DNA from: Sulfurimicrobium sp.
GTDB taxonomy: Bacteria > Pseudomonadota > Gammaproteobacteria > Burkholderiales > Sulfuricellaceae
Direction of reading: 5' to 3'
Length of the DNA stretch: 64,000 bases
NCBI GenBank assembly: GCA_030652035.1
Contig: JAUSBJ010000035.1
Coordinates: 248,001-312,000 of the forward strand
Shown one piece after another: positions 60,609 to 64,000 of this stretch. The translations under genes were made by a program, and so were the position numbers. The notes beneath the pieces are model-generated. The model searched no databases. It worked only from the letters and a program-made list of their open reading frames with translations, and had not been told where the DNA came from. How positions within the stretch are numbered: position 1 is the stretch's first letter; every line of letters starts with the position of its first letter.

Positions 60609-61826
60609 TTAACGTATTTGCTGCCATTGCCTGAGTGCCGCCAGGCGCGCTTCATGCACTCGACCCCGAATTTGGCCGGGATCCGCGCATTGTTTCGCTA
60701 CCGCTCCGGCATCCACCGCAACAACCACGGCAAGCCCGAGACGTAGCAGATCAGCCTGCGCAAAGGGCTGCCGGTCGAAGCCGGCCCGGCCGTAGAAATC
60801 GGCTTCACAGGCTTGCAAAAAATACTCGAAACGTTCCGGCTGGCGTAGCGCGTCGGTCTCCAGATAAAGTTTCAGCAGCGTTTCAGAACGCAACTCCAAA
60901 GCGCGATGTGCCACGCCGTGAAATCGCGCCGTCACCAAGGCCAGGTCACGGCAAGCGTTGGGCACCCTCAGTCGCTCGCAAAACGGCTTGATCAGTTCAA
61001 AACTGCGCTGTTCATGTGCGATGTGGCGAGGCCATTCAGCCTGAGGCGTAGTGCCTTTGCCAAAATCGTGCGTCAGTGCCGCAAAACGAACCTCAAGCGG
61101 ATAGCCACAGGTAGCCGCATAGTCAATCACCATCATGACGTGAATACCGGCATCGACTTCTGGATGATACTGCACGGGCTGAGGCACGCCAAAAAGGCGG
61201 TCAAGCTCGGGCAAAATCCGGCCCAAGGCTCCACATTCCCGCAGCGCAAGGAACATGCGCGATGGCTGACGCTCCATCAAACCCTTGGCAAGCTCCTGCC
61301 ACACCCGCTCAGGAACCAGTGCATCGACTTCGCCATTCCGAACCATCTCGCGCATCAATTCTAGCGTTTCGGGCGCGATAGTGAATTGCTCGAAACGAGC
61401 CGCAAAGCGTGCCACACGCAAAATCCGTACCGGATCTTCGACAAAGGCCTGACTCACGTGGCGCAGAATACCCGCCCTGATGTCGCTAACGCCATGGTAG
61501 GGATCGATGATTTTACCGGCATCATCCTTGGCAATAGCATTTATAGTCAAATCACGCCGCGCAAGGTCCTGTTCCAGCGTCACTTCCGGCTCAGCATATA
61601 CCTGGAAACCCTTGTACCCTGGGGTCGTCTTGCGCTCGGTGCGCGCAAGCGCATATTCCTCATGGGTGCGGGGATGAAGAAAAACCGGAAAATCCTTGCC
61701 TACCGGCCTGAACCCCAGCTTCACCATTGCCTCGGGCGTGGCGCCCACCACCACGTAATCACGATCCTGAACAGGCAGGCCGAGCAGTTCATCGCGCACC
61801 GCCCCGCCGACCTGATAGACCTGCAT
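60609..61826 (-). CDS. cca: tRNA nucleotidyltransferase Cca, 405 aa
   Basis: Starts MQVYQVGGAVRDELLG with the GGxVRD motif and catalytic D-x-D (DRDYVVVG), then RRDLTINAIA and an HD domain (FAALTHDFGKGTTP). It adds or repairs the CCA tail; encoded-CCA tRNAs as here still need it for repair. The gene follows the epimerase gene by 6 bp. Confidence 0.95.
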   Translation of the reverse strand: MQVYQVGGAVRDELLGLPVQDRDYVVVGATPEAMVKLGFRPVGKDFPVFLHPRTHEEYALARTERKTTPGYKGFQVYAEPEVTLEQDLARRDLTINAIAKDDAGKIIDPYHGVSDIRAGILRHVSQAFVEDPVRILRVARFAARFEQFTIAPETLELMREMVRNGEVDALVPERVWQELAKGLMERQPSRMFLALRECGALGRILPELDRLFGVPQPVQYHPEVDAGIHVMMVIDYAATCGYPLEVRFAALTHDFGKGTTPQAEWPRHIAHEQRSFELIKPFCERLRVPNACRDLALVTARFHGVAHRALELRSETLLKLYLETDALRQPERFEYFLQACEADFYGRAGFDRQPFAQADLLRLGLAVVVAVDAGAVAKQCADPGQIRGRVHEARLAALRQWQQIR

Positions 61827-61832
61827 TATGTT

Positions 61833-62861
61833 TCAGCGACCCGCCGCGGAGCGGAATCCCTGGTAGGGACTGGACTGGGAGAGATAATCCGGCGCTACCG
61901 CTTCCAAGGCGCGGAGTTTTACATCAAAAACGGCCGGGAATTCACAGGCGCATACCGAATCCACTTGCATCGTAAAATAGTTATCGCGTGTCATCAGTTT
62001 GGGACCTGGCATCCACTCCATCATTAGCGCCATCAGATAAGACAGCTGTGGCGATAGATTGATGATTTTGCGGTTGTGGCCAGTCAGTTTGGCGACCAGT
62101 TCGACCAACTCGCGCAAGGTATAAACCTTGGGGCCGCACAAATCATAACGCTGCCCAAATGTAGCCTGGTTATTGAGGCTTGCAACAAACGCCTGCGCCA
62201 CGTCTTCCACAAAAACCGGCTGAAATTTTGCGTTCGGACCAGCCAGCGGCAGCACTGGAGCAATTTTCAGCAAACCGGCGAACATGTTGATGAAGCTGTC
62301 CTCGCGCCCGAAAATCACGGAAGGCCGGAACACGGTCACAGCCAGTCCATAGCCATGCACGAATTTCGGTCCGTTGAGGTACCAGTTTTCATTTTCGCTG
62401 TGCTGCATGCCAGCTTCGCGCACAATCGTCTCACCCAGCCCCTTGGAACGGAGATAGCCACTTGACGCATTGGGGTCGGCATTGAGCGCACTCATGTGCA
62501 GCAGGCGCTTGACCCCCGAGGCGGCACAGGCATGAACAATTTTGCGCGGCAATTCCACATGGACTTCGTGAAAGTCCCCGCGCCGCGCCATGGGCTTATC
62601 CACCCGGCTCGGCTTTTCCTCCCTCAATATGCCCACCAGATTGATCACGGCATCCATGCCAGAAAAATGGCGATTCAGCTCGGATGGATCAAAAATATTG
62701 GCTTCCACCACTTCAACCTTGGGCAGAACAGAAACATTCTTGGCATGGTCGCGCTTGCTGGTCAGGACTCGAACCGCATATCCCGCCATTTCCAGCTTGT
62801 TCACAAGATGAATGCCGACAAAACCTGCACCACCCAAGACACATACTTTCTTGATATTCAT
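61833..62861 (-). CDS. Complex I NDUFA9-like NAD-dependent epimerase, 342 aa
   Basis: Rossmann fold start GGAGFVGIHLVNKLEMAGY; later RPSVIFGREDSFINMF and a C-terminal complex-I-type tail. Lacks the full catalytic Tyr-x3-Lys of extended SDRs (YLRSKGLGE is near). It follows a lytic transglycosylase gene and precedes cca, an order common in betaproteobacteria. Confidence 0.85.
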   Translation of the reverse strand: MNIKKVCVLGGAGFVGIHLVNKLEMAGYAVRVLTSKRDHAKNVSVLPKVEVVEANIFDPSELNRHFSGMDAVINLVGILREEKPSRVDKPMARRGDFHEVHVELPRKIVHACAASGVKRLLHMSALNADPNASSGYLRSKGLGETIVREAGMQHSENENWYLNGPKFVHGYGLAVTVFRPSVIFGREDSFINMFAGLLKIAPVLPLAGPNAKFQPVFVEDVAQAFVASLNNQATFGQRYDLCGPKVYTLRELVELVAKLTGHNRKIINLSPQLSYLMALMMEWMPGPKLMTRDNYFTMQVDSVCACEFPAVFDVKLRALEAVAPDYLSQSSPYQGFRSAAGR

Positions 62862-63004
62862 AACGTATTTGTCGCTTTCTGTAGAAAATGTCTGATCTGC
62901 TTAGTTCACCATAAGGTCACTAAAACCTCGCACCATTCGAAACAAAATATGCCCATAACCGTTTTTTATAAAGAAGATAATTCTAGCCTGATACCGCCCG
63001 CCCG

Positions 63005-64000
63005 TCACGGGTCACAGGAAGGGCTCCGCTCATCGGGGTTCTGACAATCGTTTTTTGCATCCTTGCCTGCAATTGTCCCTAAGCGCTGTCTCAAAGGCAC
63101 GATTTGGCGTCCAAAGCGATTTGCATAATAACTGGCATTGCTCATTACCTTCTGCACATAGCCACGGGTTTCCGTGAAAGGAATGGATTCCGTGTAAATC
63201 GCCCCCTCCAGCGCTTTCTCATCCTTCCAGCGTCGGGCTCGCGACGGTCCGGCATTGTAGGAGGCAGTGGCGAGCACCGGCTGGCCATCATTGGTGTCGA
63301 GCACATATCTCAGATAGTACGTGCCAAAGGAAATATTGGTATCGATCTGGTTGACCAGACTCTGACGGAAGTGCTTCATACCCATCCGGCTGGCAATCCA
63401 CTTGGCTGTAGCCGGCATCAACTGCATCAGGCCGGAGGCACCCACACTTGAGCGCGCGTGCTGCACAAAACGGCTTTCCTGACGAATCAGGCCATATATC
63501 CACGCCTCATCCAGTTCATGCTCTCGGGCATAAGCCTGCATCAAATCACGATGAGGTGCAGGGTAACGCAAGCTGAAATCATGCCGGGCGCGGGTTTTGT
63601 CGGCGGTATTGATGGCGCGATCAAGCCAGTTGTTGCGCTTTGCCAGTTCAGCTGCCGCCAGCAGTTGCTCATCGCCGAAATTGCGGGTCGACCACAGCCA
63701 TTCCCGGTTTGCCTCGGTTCTCTGGTCGAGCCGATAAAGCGCCAGCGCACGTTGAATACCGCGGATTTCCCTGATTTCCCTGATTTCATCTTCACTGGGC
63801 TCATAAGTGGAGGCAGGGTTACTGACGACCGCACCCAGTTCTTCGAGCGACAATTGACCATAAAAATTATGCTCCAGCGACAGGGGCGCCAGAATGGCAT
63901 TGGCAGCCGTTTTGTTTCCGATGCTCTTGAGCCCACGCGCCTTCCAATAACGCCACGCCCCCTGACTCTGCATCTCCTCCGGCATCGCTGCGATCCCGGA
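63005..64000 (-). CDS. slt: Soluble lytic murein transglycosylase (N-terminus outside window)
   Basis: The frame runs open to the window edge; an in-frame ATG at 63985 is internal. The C-terminal SLT domain has GLIRQESRFVQHARSSVGASGLMQLMPATAKW with catalytic Glu and ends in a basic tail. It cleaves peptidoglycan in the periplasm. The upstream helical U-shaped domain is partly visible. Confidence 0.9.
   Translation of the reverse strand, partial: SGIAAMPEEMQSQGAWRYWKARGLKSIGNKTAANAILAPLSLEHNFYGQLSLEELGAVVSNPASTYEPSEDEIREIREIRGIQRALALYRLDQRTEANREWLWSTRNFGDEQLLAAAELAKRNNWLDRAINTADKTRARHDFSLRYPAPHRDLMQAYAREHELDEAWIYGLIRQESRFVQHARSSVGASGLMQLMPATAKWIASRMGMKHFRQSLVNQIDTNISFGTYYLRYVLDTNDGQPVLATASYNAGPSRARRWKDEKALEGAIYTESIPFTETRGYVQKVMSNASYYANRFGRQIVPLRQRLGTIAGKDAKNDCQNPDERSPSCDP

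Overview
The window holds a host chromosome segment on the right (about 46.5-64 kb) and a large mobile-DNA block on the left (1-46.5 kb). The host genes are a type IV pilus operon in the order pilM-N-O-P-Q next to a divergent class A PBP gene, then cysG, a Mg-type hemB, cca, a complex I NDUFA9-like epimerase gene and a lytic transglycosylase gene. This combination points to a betaproteobacterium, possibly of the Nitrosomonadales (Gallionella/Sideroxydans/Sulfuricella-like). That placement is inference from gene content; no database was searched.

Block 1 (1 to about 42.2 kb) is a GC-rich, lambda-like siphovirus prophage read mostly right to left. From the right it has an immunity-like cluster (XRE regulator, ImmA/IrrE peptidase, HEPN-like/LOTUS protein) divergent from a two-gene operon of unknown function. 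Next comes a four-gene serine-recombinase cassette. A tightly overlapping early operon follows, with a HTH protein, a BRO antirepressor, a P-loop ATPase, an OB-like protein, a PD-(D/E)XK nuclease, a D5-type primase-helicase, a RuvC-like resolvase and a DUF6362 protein. Two tandem ParB-fused DNA methyltransferases come next. The late module has terminase, gpW, portal, S49 protease/scaffold, decoration protein, capsid, joining proteins, tail tube, a frameshifted tail chaperone, tape measure and an unusual set of tail-tip proteins running off the left edge. No lysis genes are visible. Small plus-strand genes interrupt the late operon: a pRiA4b-ORF3 protein, a Cdd1-like helix-hairpin-helix protein, and a cluster of four small genes, three of which follow copies of the same spaced motif.

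Block 2 (42474-46512) is a roughly 4 kb integrated element bounded by identical 48-bp copies of the 3' part of tRNA-Phe. It carries a VapBC-like pair, a XRE regulator, a DNA-binding-like protein, two tiny membrane proteins and a tyrosine recombinase beside the intact tRNA. The likely original tRNA terminator is stranded on the far side of the element.

The host part starts with tRNA-Phe, followed by a NarX/NarL-like two-component pair (a soluble GAF kinase with four Cys), cysG, the pil operon on the minus strand, ponA, a small nucleotidyltransferase-like gene, a YcgR/PilZ gene, hemB, cca, the epimerase gene and slt (truncated by the window).

The observations most worth a second look are the repeated motif upstream of the small plus-strand genes, the HEPN-LOTUS/XRE-ImmA locus with its divergent two-gene operon, the nested palindrome between primase and resolvase, the mini-element with its membrane proteins, the frameshift heptamer in the tail chaperone, and the poly-G tracts in pilQ.
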